A DNA stretch of 64,000 bases from Methylobacterium phyllostachyos (GTDB taxonomy: Bacteria > Pseudomonadota > Alphaproteobacteria > Rhizobiales > Beijerinckiaceae), in NCBI RefSeq assembly GCF_900103445.1, contig NZ_FNHS01000002.1:310001-374000 (forward strand), read 5' to 3'. The notes beneath the pieces were generated by a model. That model had not been told where the DNA came from. It saw nothing but the letters and a program-made list of their open reading frames with translations, and made no database searches. Positions 55,653-64,000 of this stretch are shown here, in pieces. The position numbers and the translations under genes were made by a program. Within the stretch, counting starts at the first letter, position 1. Each line of letters starts with the position of its first letter.

Positions 55653-57731
55653 TCAGACTAAGCGTTGCCGCTTCACGTCCCGTCCCGCTTCGATCATCGA
55701 ACGGATGCGCGCGGCCATGGTCTCGATTGCGAACGGCTTGGTCAGCACCGCCATGCCGGGCGAGAGATGCCCGTTCCCGAGGATGGCGTTCTCGGCGTAG
55801 CCGGTGATGAACAGCACGCGTAGGTCCGGGCGGGACACGCGCGCGGCATCCGCCATCTGTCGCCCGTTCATCCCACCGGGCAGGCCAACATCGGTGATCA
55901 GCAGGTCAATGCGCACATCCGATTGCAGCATCTTCAGACCCGCCGCGCTGTCGCCAGCCTCGATCGCCGTGTAGCCGAGGTCTTCCAGGATGTCGGAGAC
56001 GAGCATCCGCACAGTCGGCTCGTCGTCCACGATCAGCACCGTCTCACCCTGCTCCGAGCGCGGCAGGTTGGTGACGAGAGCTGCCCCCTCGTCGTCGGCG
56101 ACCTCCCCGTAATGGCGCGGCAGGTAGATGCATACGGTCGTGCCCTGGCCGATCTCCGAGTAGATCAGCACCTGTCCGCCCGACTGCTGCGCGAAGCCGT
56201 AGATCATCGACAGGCCAAGCCCGGTGCCCTCGCCAATGGGTTTGGTCGTGAAGAACGGTTCGAACACCCGCGCGATCACCTCCGGGGTCATGCCGGTGCC
56301 GGTGTCCGTCACACAGAGCGACAGGTATTGCCCTTCCGGCATGTCGTGCTGTCGGGCAGCCCGGTCGTCCATCCACTTGTTCGCGGTCTCAATGATAATC
56401 CGCCCCCCGTCCGGCATGGCGTCGCGGGCGTTGATGCAGAGGTTAAGTAGGGCGTTCTCTAGCTGCGAGGGATCGACCAGTGCCGGCCAAACGCCCATCG
56501 TACCCACCACCTCGATCAGGATGGCTGGTCCCACTGTGCGCTGGATCAGCTCCTGCATGTCCGCGGCGAGCCGGTTCACGTTGGTCGGCTTCGGATCGAG
56601 CGTCTGGCGACGCGAGAACGCGAGCAGGCGGTGCGTGAGCGCGGCGGCGCGTTTGGCAGCGCCCTGAGCCGCCGTCATGTACCGGTCCACGTCGGTAAGG
56701 CGGCCCTGCTGCATACGGGTCTGCATGAGTTCGAGCGAGCCGGAGATGCCCGCCAGCAGGTTATTGAAATCGTGGGCCAAGCCGCCGGTCAACTGGCCCA
56801 CCGCCTCCATTTTCTGGGATTGCCGTAAGGCTTCTTCGGCCTGCCGTAGAGCTTCAGCTTGCTCCTTCTCGGCCGTGATGTGTCGCCCGCTCGCGTAGAT
56901 CAATTCTTCTTCGGGCGTAGCGACCCAGGACAACCAACGAAAACCTCCATCCTTGTGGTGGTAACGGTTTTCAAAGGTAGGCAGCTTTTGACCGCGCACG
57001 TGCTCTAACGCGCCTTGGCTGGCATTGTCATCTGGAACGATAAACTCGAAGACGTTTTTCCCAAAAGTATCATTGGCTGTCCAGCCAAGCGTCTCGGTAA
57101 ACGCTGGATTGATCGCCTTAATTACCCCATTTAGATCGATAACCAATTGTAAATCTTGTGTGTTTTGCCAGAGCCGGTCTCGCTCTTGTGTTCGCTTTGT
57201 AACCTGCTGTGCAAGCGTCTCATTCACTTCTCGCAGCGTCGCTTCCGCTTTGGCGCGCTCCTGTTCCGCACGGATTTCTCCGGTGACTTCGATAGCTTGG
57301 TTGAATAGCCCCACGATACGCCCCTTTGGGTCGCGGATCGGTGAAACGCTGTAGTTCCAGTACGTCAACTCGTTCTGGCCTTTCCGCTCAATCATGAGCG
57401 GAAGGCTGCGTTCAAAGATTGGCTCGCCAGCCTCCATGACGTGGAGAAATTGAGGCGCGATCTGCTCCCAAACGGGTCCCCACACATCGGCTATCGGGCG
57501 GCCAAGGGCTGTCGGATGGCGCTCGGCCAGCGCGGGAGCATAAGCGTCGTTGTAGAGAAGCCTCAGTTCCGGCCCCCAAAGGACGGTGCCAAGCAGTGCG
57601 GAGTTCAGCACGACGGACACCATCGTCCGTAGGGTCTCGGGCCACGTATCAGGAGGGCCGAGCGTCGTTGCCGACCACTCGTGGGAACGCATGCGCGCGC
57701 CCATCTCGCCGCCGCCATTCAGGAACCACAT
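55653..57731 (-). CDS. Hybrid sensor histidine kinase/response regulator
   Basis: A 692-residue two-component protein from the ATG at 57731 (MWFLNGGGEMGARMRSHEWS). Order: PAS-like domain (about 20-155, LGPPDTWPETLRTMVSVVLN), a second PAS (about 190-290), HisKA with phospho-acceptor His320 in GGLAHDFNNLL, HATPase with NALLNLCINARDAMPDGGR and GEGTGLGLSMIYGFAQQSGG, and a C-terminal receiver with TVLIVDDEPTVRML and LLITDVGLPGGMNG. No membrane segment, so it is cytosolic. A GTG at 57755 overlapping the antitoxin gene is an alternative start with a better ribosome-binding site. Confidence 0.9.
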   Translation of the reverse strand: MWFLNGGGEMGARMRSHEWSATTLGPPDTWPETLRTMVSVVLNSALLGTVLWGPELRLLYNDAYAPALAERHPTALGRPIADVWGPVWEQIAPQFLHVMEAGEPIFERSLPLMIERKGQNELTYWNYSVSPIRDPKGRIVGLFNQAIEVTGEIRAEQERAKAEATLREVNETLAQQVTKRTQERDRLWQNTQDLQLVIDLNGVIKAINPAFTETLGWTANDTFGKNVFEFIVPDDNASQGALEHVRGQKLPTFENRYHHKDGGFRWLSWVATPEEELIYASGRHITAEKEQAEALRQAEEALRQSQKMEAVGQLTGGLAHDFNNLLAGISGSLELMQTRMQQGRLTDVDRYMTAAQGAAKRAAALTHRLLAFSRRQTLDPKPTNVNRLAADMQELIQRTVGPAILIEVVGTMGVWPALVDPSQLENALLNLCINARDAMPDGGRIIIETANKWMDDRAARQHDMPEGQYLSLCVTDTGTGMTPEVIARVFEPFFTTKPIGEGTGLGLSMIYGFAQQSGGQVLIYSEIGQGTTVCIYLPRHYGEVADDEGAALVTNLPRSEQGETVLIVDDEPTVRMLVSDILEDLGYTAIEAGDSAAGLKMLQSDVRIDLLITDVGLPGGMNGRQMADAARVSRPDLRVLFITGYAENAILGNGHLSPGMAVLTKPFAIETMAARIRSMIEAGRDVKRQRLV

Positions 57732-57747
57732 CGTCGAAGCGGTTGGA

Positions 57748-57951
57748 TCAATCACGCCGGGTCTCTTCGCGGGTCTGCTTGGCGCGAAGCGCTTCCAATG
57801 CCGGTGTTTCGTCTCGATCAAGGAGCCGCAGGGCCGCGCGAACGACCTCGCTGACGCTGCCAAATCGGCCCGATTGCAGACAGTCCCGCAAAAGGGTGTC
57901 CTGTTCCTCGGTGATCGAGACGGTGATGGTCCTGCGCAGGCTCATACCCAC
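57748..57951 (-). CDS. Orphan ParD/CopG-type antitoxin
   Basis: A 67-residue protein with an N-terminal ribbon-helix-helix (LRRTITVSITEEQDTLL; SVSEVVRAALRLLDRDE) and a charged C-terminal tail (ALRAKQTREETRRD) that in ParD binds the ParE toxin. No parE gene is adjacent; the histidine kinase frame follows directly. The first Met or the Met two codons on is the start. Possibly an antitoxin that lost its toxin, or a small DNA-binding regulator. Confidence 0.78.
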   Translation of the reverse strand: MGMSLRRTITVSITEEQDTLLRDCLQSGRFGSVSEVVRAALRLLDRDETPALEALRAKQTREETRRD

Positions 57952-58092
57952 GCCTGTGCGCGATTAAGGGTAGCCCTTACAAGCGCGTTCCTGTCACACC
58001 GGCACCGATACGAGGCAGGTTCTATCGCCGAGGGTGTTTGTGGAGCCGCTTCTAGAACGCCTGCTCCCCATCCTTAACACCCCGTCCAGCCA

Positions 58093-58182
58093 GTCCGATT
58101 TGGGTATGCGATCGAGAACCGGCGCTGTCAGTTCGCTATGGATGCGCCTTTAGCAGACTGCCATTCGTGGCTGCTTACGACC
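58093..58182. repeat. Imperfect repeat, copy 2 (right of histidine kinase)
   Basis: Second copy of the repeat at 55551-55640, same orientation. Together the two bracket the histidine kinase and antitoxin genes. The surrounding 57,952-58,349 region holds no credible gene. Confidence 0.8.
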
Positions 58183-58349
58183 CAACCAAGACGCCGGGAC
58201 TGCTGATTGCGCTTCTCCAAAGCGGTCGCTTGTCAGCCGTCGCGCAACTTCGGCTGGAGTTAAAGAGCGGACGCTGACCCTTCGCCGTGAAGCGGACGTT
58301 CCGTAACCGACGTGTAAATGACCGCGGCTCAGGTTTGCGACAAGCACTT

Positions 58350-59137
58350 TCAAGGTGCATCCCCGCCGACCGTCTCAAGGATTACGCGCGCCGTTTCGAC
58401 AGGCTGATCCCAATGCGGGAAGTGGCCGCAGCGATTGAACCAGTGCAGCCGAGCCGACGGAAAAGCTACCCGAGCGTGGGCAGCCTGGCGCGGCAGCAGC
58501 AGCTGGTCGTGGCGGCCCCATCCTAAGGTGACCCGGCCAGGGTCTCTGCTGGCCCTGCCGCAACGGCCCGCGTGCCAACTCACACAGCATCGCATCGAAC
58601 ACCGGTGTGGCCGCTAGGCTCTGCAGCTCCTCTACGACAAGCTACGGTGGCAGCACCCACGGACGGGCCGACAGTTGGGCTAGCAGCAGCGTGCGGGTGA
58701 CGGCGTGGTGCGACAGGCCAGGATGGAATGGCCGGAGCAACCGCACCAGGCGTATCGACGCCGCGAGCGTCCAGTGAAACCAGCGTGTTTCCCACCCACA
58801 CCAGAAACCACCGGGATCGAGCGCCACGCAGTGCCGACCGATGCCCCGCCGCGCCAACTCCAGCACCAGCCGGCCCCCCCACCGAAGTACCGACAAGGTC
58901 AGCTGTCGTCAGACATTGCGACTTCACAAAGCTGGCGAGGGCGTCCGCATGGGCCTCAACTGTCTGCGGGCCCGCGAGTTGGGCCGATCGGCCATGTCCC
59001 GGCAGGTCAACCAAGATCAGTTCGCGCGAGCCTCGCAAGGCGGTCAAGAGCGAATCCCAGGTGCGCAGATTGGCCCCCAGCCCATGGACCATCAGCAGGG
59101 TCCGGCCCATGCCCTGGCGTTCAAACTGCAGGGACAT
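58350..59137 (-). pseudogene. Alpha/beta hydrolase pseudogene
   Basis: The start is intact (MSLQFERQGMGRTLLMVHGL) with the oxyanion-hole HGLGANLRTW, LILVDLPGHGRSA and the nucleophile elbow LVGTSVGG at about residue 88. A frameshift follows; the next part is read in another frame (LVLELARRGIGRHCVALDPG; RLVRLLRPFHPGLSHHAVTR), which is itself cut by a TAG at 58642-58644 before LVVEELQSLAATPVFDAML. A second frameshift leads to RVTLGWGRHDQLLLPRQAAH and the catalytic His region NRCGHFPHWDQP. At least two shifts and one nonsense codon make it non-functional. Confidence 0.85.
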
Positions 59138-59178
59138 AACGGTATGCTAAAATAGAGTCCGATGGGTTATGACGTCGG

Positions 59179-60519
59179 TCAAACCGGTTTGCTCAGCAGG
59201 ACGTCGAGCTTGTCGAGACGCGCCGGCGCCTTGAGAAGAGCGTTCGAACGTTTCATCAGGATCTCTGCTCCCTCACCGATCAGGTGCGCCTCGCGGCCGG
59301 CCTCGTCGGGGAAGACTTCGAAGATGCCGAAAGTGGAGTGGCTGAGCCGGACACCGTACCACGGCGCGGTCGCCCGCTCCCGTCGGACACAAGTGAGGAT
59401 GTCCCGGAGCAGGGTCTCAACATCCGCCTCATGTCCGGCCTTGGCCTCGAGATGGATATGCAGCGCCTTGGCCGTGGTGCTCCCCGCCGATCCGGTTATG
59501 TTCACTGGACGGTGCGGCAACGCTTTTACGATCGCCCCGAGCACCAGGCCGGCGCCGACGACGGCTGCACTCGTCAGCAATGGGTTGAGCGCCGCCTTGG
59601 TGTAAAGGCTCGTCTCGAGAACGCGACCCTCATAATTGCCGCGCTCGCTTAACATCTCGGTCGCCTCATCCAGTCCGCTGCGGTCACGGCTGCGCTGCAG
59701 TGGACGACCACTCGGCGTATCCGGGATGATCTTCGCGTTCATGCCTCGATCGGTCAGGCTGGGCGCTAGATGCGCGACCTCCGCCATCACCTTGGCGCCG
59801 CCGCCGACATAGACGTCGCGCACCGGCTTCTCGGCAGCCGAGAGGATAGCCTCGGCCACGACACCGGGTGCGTAGACCGGCGGCACATGGTGCGGCTCGC
59901 TGTCGAGGTAGTTCTTGGCATTGACCGTGAACGGCGTGTCGATCTGTCCGGGCTTGATCAGCGTCACCGAGACCGGCGCGCCCTCATTCTGCAACTCCAT
60001 GCGTAGCGCGTCGGTGAAACCCTTCACCGCGTGTTTCGATGCGGAGTACATCCCCTGAAGCGGCACTGCCCGTTCCGATACCTCGCTGCCGACGTTGATC
60101 AGCGCACCGCCGTGCTTCTTGAGGTGCTTTACCGCCTCCAGCGAGCCATAGACCTCGCCCCAGAAGTTGGTTTCGAACAGTTTGCGCATGTCTGCAAGGG
60201 AGACCTCCTCCAAGCGTCCGTACAGGCCAATGCCGGCGTTGTTCACCCAAGTGTCGAAGCCGCCAAACGTCGTGCGCGCCTCTTCGGCGATACGGGTCAG
60301 ATCCTCCGGTTTACAGACATCGGCCACCACGACGTGTGCCCGTCCGCCCTTGCTTTTGATTTCGTCAGCGAGTTGCTGGAGCGCACCGTCGCTGCGTGCA
60401 GCCAAGATGACGCGAGCGCCGCGATCGGCGGCCATGCGTGCGGTTGCGAGGCCGATGCCGGAGGAGGCACCAGTGATGACGACGGTCTGCTCGGCGAGAG
60501 GCTTCAGGGTCGGCGTCAT
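59179..60519 (-). CDS. Short-chain dehydrogenase fused to a monooxygenase-like domain
   Basis: A 446-residue protein. Residues 1-260 are a classical SDR: TVVITGASSGIGLATA (cofactor glycine motif), NNAGIGLYG, catalytic Ser in NVGSEVSERA and Tyr-x-x-x-Lys in MYSASKHAVKG. After a linker and a hydrophobic segment (LLTSAAVVGAGLVLGAIV) the last 95 residues (ALHIHLEAKAGHEADVETLL; RLSHSTFGIFEVFPDEAGRE) resemble the antibiotic-biosynthesis-monooxygenase fold. SDRs with this type of membrane-segment tail are common; the added ABM-like domain is unusual. Substrate unknown. Confidence 0.83.
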   Translation of the reverse strand: MTPTLKPLAEQTVVITGASSGIGLATARMAADRGARVILAARSDGALQQLADEIKSKGGRAHVVVADVCKPEDLTRIAEEARTTFGGFDTWVNNAGIGLYGRLEEVSLADMRKLFETNFWGEVYGSLEAVKHLKKHGGALINVGSEVSERAVPLQGMYSASKHAVKGFTDALRMELQNEGAPVSVTLIKPGQIDTPFTVNAKNYLDSEPHHVPPVYAPGVVAEAILSAAEKPVRDVYVGGGAKVMAEVAHLAPSLTDRGMNAKIIPDTPSGRPLQRSRDRSGLDEATEMLSERGNYEGRVLETSLYTKAALNPLLTSAAVVGAGLVLGAIVKALPHRPVNITGSAGSTTAKALHIHLEAKAGHEADVETLLRDILTCVRRERATAPWYGVRLSHSTFGIFEVFPDEAGREAHLIGEGAEILMKRSNALLKAPARLDKLDVLLSKPV

Positions 60520-61091
60520 GTAAATCCTTGCGCGGTCTGGATGATCCGATCCAGCATGCTTATCCCGTCATTTTGGGAAGCCGGCTGCAACATGGATCAG
60601 AGGAACGACCGGCCCCTCACTGATGCGGTGATTTGGTCGGTAATCCATCTGAGCTTCTGCCGCGTCCTGTCGCGTCGTCGACGCATCTGCTGAGGACCTT
60701 GCCTGGTTCTTTGGAGCGGAGGCTCCCTACACTGTCGCCGCGATGTTCATGCCCCAGCTCTCGTAAGCGTTCGAGATCGCGGGTGAGCGCGAGGATGGCG
60801 TCCGCTTTCAACCTTTGTGCACCAGGAGCGAACCAGCTCCATTCCACCCCGAGCCGCCGTTCCGCACCCGACCCAACTCGGCCGCCCACGATTTTTTGCG
60901 CCTCCACAAAGCAGCCGTTCGTCAGACCCTTGGGTAAGGCCGGCTCCGGGTGGCGAACGGAAGTTGACCGGTAGCCATAAAGTTGACGTTCGACCTCGCG
61001 CCCGTCTCAGTCATTTGAGGCACATTCGTTCGTCCCCATAAGCAGACGACGGCAGACCCGGCGTAGGAGTTGCACCTCGTCCGCCCGCCTT
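60520..61091. other. Gap without a convincing gene
   Basis: About 570 bases between the SDR and DUF892 genes. A minus-strand frame at 60617-60907 (96 residues, RDLERLRELGHEHRGDS) has mixed composition and no homologous feature I know. I see no other structure. Confidence 0.5.
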
Positions 61092-61703
61092 TCAACGTCG
61101 CTTGGATCGCTCCGCTTCCAAGAGTGCGACCGCGGCCAGCACACCGCCAAACGCCAGCCCGAGCGTAAGGCCGGGGTGCATGGCCGCCGTGGTGGTGAGC
61201 GCGGTCTCGCCCGGATAGCGGGTCGAAGTGCGGCGTGCCAGCAGGTGATCGTAAAGTTGCGTGAAGGCGCGGTCGATCGCGCGGGTCTCAACGAGCGTGC
61301 GGTCTAAGAGCTTGACTGCTTTGGCGTGTCCGAGCGCCTGTGCGGCGCTACGCAGCGTGCCATACCGGGCGATGTAGAAATGCGCCGCAACTTGACCGTA
61401 CTCGATGTTGATGAGGTCGCGGTCGGCGGCATTCCCGTGCTTGGCTATTTCCGCTTCGTTGAGATCGCAGATGCCCTGCATGGCGAGATCGTTTCTGGGG
61501 TCGGGCCTGACGCCGATTGAGGCAAAGACCTCATCCAACCGCTTTAGCTGAACGATGTTCTGCTTCGATCCAGCCTCCAGCATCTGTTTCAGCTTCGGCA
61601 GCGTAGCCGTCTTGTCGTTGCGCTTTGCCTGCGCCGCTCCCTGCCGATGCGCTCCGTGGAGCAGATGTAACCCATCCTCGAAAAGTCGCCGGTTCCCTTG
61701 CAT
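61092..61703 (-). CDS. DUF892 (YciF-like) ferritin-fold protein with C-terminal membrane segment
   Basis: A 203-residue protein. Residues 20-160 follow the four-helix DUF892 pattern: [38 protein letters not shown], then a [20 protein letters not shown] helix, [20 protein letters not shown] and [20 protein letters not shown]. The acidic and His residues needed for a diiron site are present in the helices, though the first helix lacks the usual AErQ motif. A hydrophobic tail ([20 protein letters not shown]) is unusual. Members are linked to stress responses. Confidence 0.72.
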   Translation of the reverse strand: MQGNRRLFEDGLHLLHGAHRQGAAQAKRNDKTATLPKLKQMLEAGSKQNIVQLKRLDEVFASIGVRPDPRNDLAMQGICDLNEAEIAKHGNAADRDLINIEYGQVAAHFYIARYGTLRSAAQALGHAKAVKLLDRTLVETRAIDRAFTQLYDHLLARRTSTRYPGETALTTTAAMHPGLTLGLAFGGVLAAVALLEAERSKRR

Positions 61704-61784
61704 TGTTCGACACCTCGTATGCGCGTTCTTGGGCGCAAAATCTGTTTGGCAGTTCTAACCGCCCTAGTCGTTCGGTCGATGCGA

Positions 61785-62460
61785 GCGACAGCCGGATGCC
61801 GGCGCGGTTCCCGCCGTCTCAGGCCTCGGTCACCGCGCGGACCACTTCGAGCGGAAAGCGGAGACGATTCGCGAGCGAGCAACCGTAACGATCGGTTCGC
61901 CTGTTGGTTGAGTCTCGTACGAACTACTCCAGCAAGTAGTTGTCGGCCGAGTGGATCTCGACCCCGTCGAAGCCGGCGCGCCTGGCGTTCACGGCCGCGC
62001 GTCGGCAATCCTTGACGATGCCGGGGATCTCGTCGGTTTCTAACGCCCGTAGGGTGACTTGGAGCTTCATCCCCTCCATCGTGAAGGCAGTCCCCTCCGG
62101 CTTCACCGCCGAGGCCGAAACCGGGAGCCCGCTCCCCGCCTGAAGGTCGGAATGGGATATCCGGCCGGTGTGCTAGAGCTGGAGGAAAATGCATCCGCCG
62201 TTGGCGTGGACCGTCGAGACGACGCGCGTTCAGGCCTCGACTTGATACATCCGACCAGATCCCCGGCGTGTAGGCGTAGCCTACGGCCTGGGGCGAGATG
62301 TTGGTTGCCAGGGAGACGATCAGGCCGGCGCTGGCGCGTTGACCGTAATAGTCGGCGGCGAAGTCCGGCGGCACGCCTGCGGTCGAAGACCGACTGCGGG
62401 TCAGCAGCGCCTTCACGATGCGGTTCTAGAGGGTCAGGTCGCCGATGGTGACGAGCTGAA
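61785..62460 (-). pseudogene. Old Yellow Enzyme (alkene reductase) pseudogene
   Basis: Fragments in several frames match the OYE family in order: LVTIGDLTL, a [62 protein letters not shown], then after shifts [15 protein letters not shown] and [19 protein letters not shown], a [37 protein letters not shown], a [14 protein letters not shown]. Stops replace residues that are Gln/Lys or Trp in relatives. The 3' third of the gene is missing. Boundaries are approximate. Confidence 0.8.
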
Positions 62461-62520
62461 GGATCGGGCTCGATGTGATGGCTCCTCGGATCATGATGGC
62501 GATGGCGAGCGGACCGAGGG

Positions 62521-63342
62521 TCAGCCCCTCAGGAATGCCACGAGATCGCCGTTCAGCCGCTCGGCATGGGTAAACGGGATCGCGTGAGGGGCGCCTTCGT
62601 AGACCACGAGCTTGGCGCTGGGGATCGCAGCTGCGTTAGCCTTGCCCGACACGTCGATCGGCACGGTCTGGTCGGCGTCGCCGTGGATGACGAGGGTCGG
62701 CACGTGGAACGCGCTCATGTCGGCGCGGAAATCAGTCTCTCCAAAGGCGGTCACGCTAGCGATCGTCGCCTTTGGCGAAGCGAGCATCGCAAGGTTGCCG
62801 GTCCATTGGATCAGGTCGGATGAGACCGGCGACGAGAGCATCCCGACCCCGAAGAAGGTCTTGGCGAAGGTCGCCATGAAGCTCGGGCGGTCCTTCTTCA
62901 ATCCATCGATCATACCCGTGAACACAGACGGATCCACGCCCTTGGGATTGTCGGCGGTCTTGAGCATGTACGGCGTCACCGCCGAGACCAGCGCCGCCCG
63001 GGTGACCCGGGCGCCGCCGTGTCGGCTCATGTAGCGGGCGATCTCGCCTCCACCCATCGAGAAGCCGATGAGAGCGACGTCCTGCAGGTCGAGGGCGTCA
63101 AGCACCGCCTTCAGGTCATCGGCGAAGGTATCGTAGTCGTAGCCACCCCAGGTCTGATCCGAACGGCCGAAGCCGCGACGGTCGTAGGCGATAGTGCGCA
63201 ATCCCGCCTCGGTGAGCGCCGGCTGCTGAAACTCCCACATGTCCGCATCGAGCGGCCAACCGTGGATCAGCACGACCGGCCGACCGCTGCCCCAATCCTT
63301 GTAGAAGAGTTGCGCTCCATCCTTAGCCGCGAGGAAGGGCAT
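62521..63342 (-). CDS. Alpha/beta hydrolase, haloperoxidase/arylesterase type
   Basis: A 273-residue intact hydrolase starting at the ATG at 63342. Motifs: VVLIHGWPLDADMWEFQ (oxyanion), YDRRGFGRSDQTW, nucleophile Ser95 in LIGFSMGGGE, acid in VIHGDADQTVP and His in EGAPHAIPFTHAE near the C-terminus. This set is typical of cofactor-free chloroperoxidases and related esterases. The frame is open 40 codons further upstream but family alignment fits MPFLAAKDGAQLFYKDWG as the start. Confidence 0.9.
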   Translation of the reverse strand: MPFLAAKDGAQLFYKDWGSGRPVVLIHGWPLDADMWEFQQPALTEAGLRTIAYDRRGFGRSDQTWGGYDYDTFADDLKAVLDALDLQDVALIGFSMGGGEIARYMSRHGGARVTRAALVSAVTPYMLKTADNPKGVDPSVFTGMIDGLKKDRPSFMATFAKTFFGVGMLSSPVSSDLIQWTGNLAMLASPKATIASVTAFGETDFRADMSAFHVPTLVIHGDADQTVPIDVSGKANAAAIPSAKLVVYEGAPHAIPFTHAERLNGDLVAFLRG

Positions 63343-63448
63343 GCCGGTATCTCCGATCGGTCGTGATGTCGGGCGGGGAAGGCCCGCTGGGCAGCGACGG
63401 TTCCCATGCGGTGTACGTGGGGATTCAGGCGCCCTGCCTGGCGGAAGG

Positions 63449-63832
63449 CTAGGGCCTGACACCTGGATGCATCATGGTCAGGTTGCGACCGGGTTCGTCG
63501 GCAATCTGAAGCATGGCTGCCCCTGCCGCGATGAAACCAGCCATCGCCCTCACATCAGAAAGCTGCTTCGGATCACGCGAGATCGCGTCAGTCTCTCGCT
63601 GCAGGCGAACGTTGCAAGCGCGAGACGGCATCCTGCCGTTCGGCGTGCAGGCGTCGTGCCGGGCGCAGGCTGCGTCAAGGGCGTCAATTGGCGGAAATGG
63701 GGCGTTGTTGCCAGGGCCGCAGTAATTGCCATGGATCAGCATTTTCGGCTCACCCATAGCACCGGGTTCGGCCAGGACCGGTGTCGCGATGCTTATGGCG
63801 AGAAGAAACGGTACGACGGTTCTGCAAAGCAT
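63449..63832 (-). CDS. Secreted phospholipase A2-like protein
   Basis: A 127-residue precursor with a Sec signal peptide (MLCRTVVPFLLAISIATPVL, cleavage near AEPG). The mature part has the secreted PLA2 signature: HGNYCGPGN (calcium loop) and DALDAACARHDAC, with the catalytic pair His59-Asp60 between cysteines. Further Cys pairs would give disulfides (CTPNG, SRACNVRL). Function in bacteria uncertain; could hydrolyse membrane phospholipids. The start could also be the Met eight codons upstream, but the signal peptide favours this one. Confidence 0.75.
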   Translation of the reverse strand: MLCRTVVPFLLAISIATPVLAEPGAMGEPKMLIHGNYCGPGNNAPFPPIDALDAACARHDACTPNGRMPSRACNVRLQRETDAISRDPKQLSDVRAMAGFIAAGAAMLQIADEPGRNLTMMHPGVRP

Positions 63833-64000
63833 GGTTTCATATCCCGAGGCGAGCACGCCCCCTCAGCTGGCTGGTATTGGGCGCTGCTTGACAGCATCCC
63901 GGAAATAGAACTGACCACCGAACAGCGGGTTTCGGTACGAGCTATGCATCGCATCGGGCTAGGTGTGACGCGAACAAACTCTATACGTGGGAAGAGATAG

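Overview
The window looks like chromosomal DNA of an alphaproteobacterium of the order Hyphomicrobiales, most likely a Methylobacterium-type organism. The core parts are very GC-rich. The gene content and order are typical of that group: gatC-gatA-gatB, a his/pyr/plsY/dprA run, separate petA-petB-petC genes, sdhC-sdhD-sdhA-sdhB, and a Brucella Omp19-like AprI/Inh lipoprotein. The genus is inferred from gene content, not from a marker gene.

Positions 1-39,140 are a housekeeping backbone. It opens with an aromatic-acid-type efflux set (FUSC, DUF1656, HlyD adaptor). Next come the tRNA-dependent amidotransferase genes gatCAB, with a small membrane gene ATGA-coupled behind gatA. A SUKH protein and ruvX follow. 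A long minus-strand run then reads hisB, DUF2628, hisH, hisA, DUF29, hisF, dihydroorotase-like, plsY, dprA. After it come mtnP, the cytochrome bc1 operon (with a clear terminator), an ABC exporter, a lipoprotein, succinate dehydrogenase, an SLC13 permease, a Gly-rich secreted protein, AMP nucleosidase, trmO with a GDSL hydrolase, guaA, small hypotheticals, a nucleotide-transporter-like protein, and a pair of putative Tat-exported oxidoreductases. The backbone ends at an elongator tRNA-Met with a terminator.

Positions 39,200 to about 54,600 are accessory DNA directly behind the tRNA, with many unknown genes, ATGA/GTGA-overlapping micro-genes, AT-richer stretches, two insertion sequences and no recognisable integrase. 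Notable contents are a two-gene unit of a DUF4365 PD-(D/E)XK-like protein plus an uncharacterised 377-aa partner, which is the best candidate here for an undescribed module. There is also a six-gene overlapping micro-operon whose first reading frame is interrupted by in-frame TAA and TAG codons, a Lon-like AAA+ ATPase with a zinc-binding partner, a 533-aa orphan, a degenerate IS5/IS427-type element with an IS701-like element inserted exactly at its right edge, and a DUF3987 protein followed by a 22-bp inverted repeat.

Positions 54,600-64,000 are a mixed, partly decaying stress/accessory region. It holds a Crp/Fnr regulator, a hybrid histidine kinase overlapping an orphan ParD-like antitoxin, an SDR fused to a monooxygenase-like domain, a DUF892 ferritin-like protein, an alpha/beta hydrolase and a secreted phospholipase A2-like protein. 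Between these lie the broken remains of an alpha/beta hydrolase and of an Old Yellow Enzyme reductase, and an imperfect repeat present on both sides of the kinase locus.
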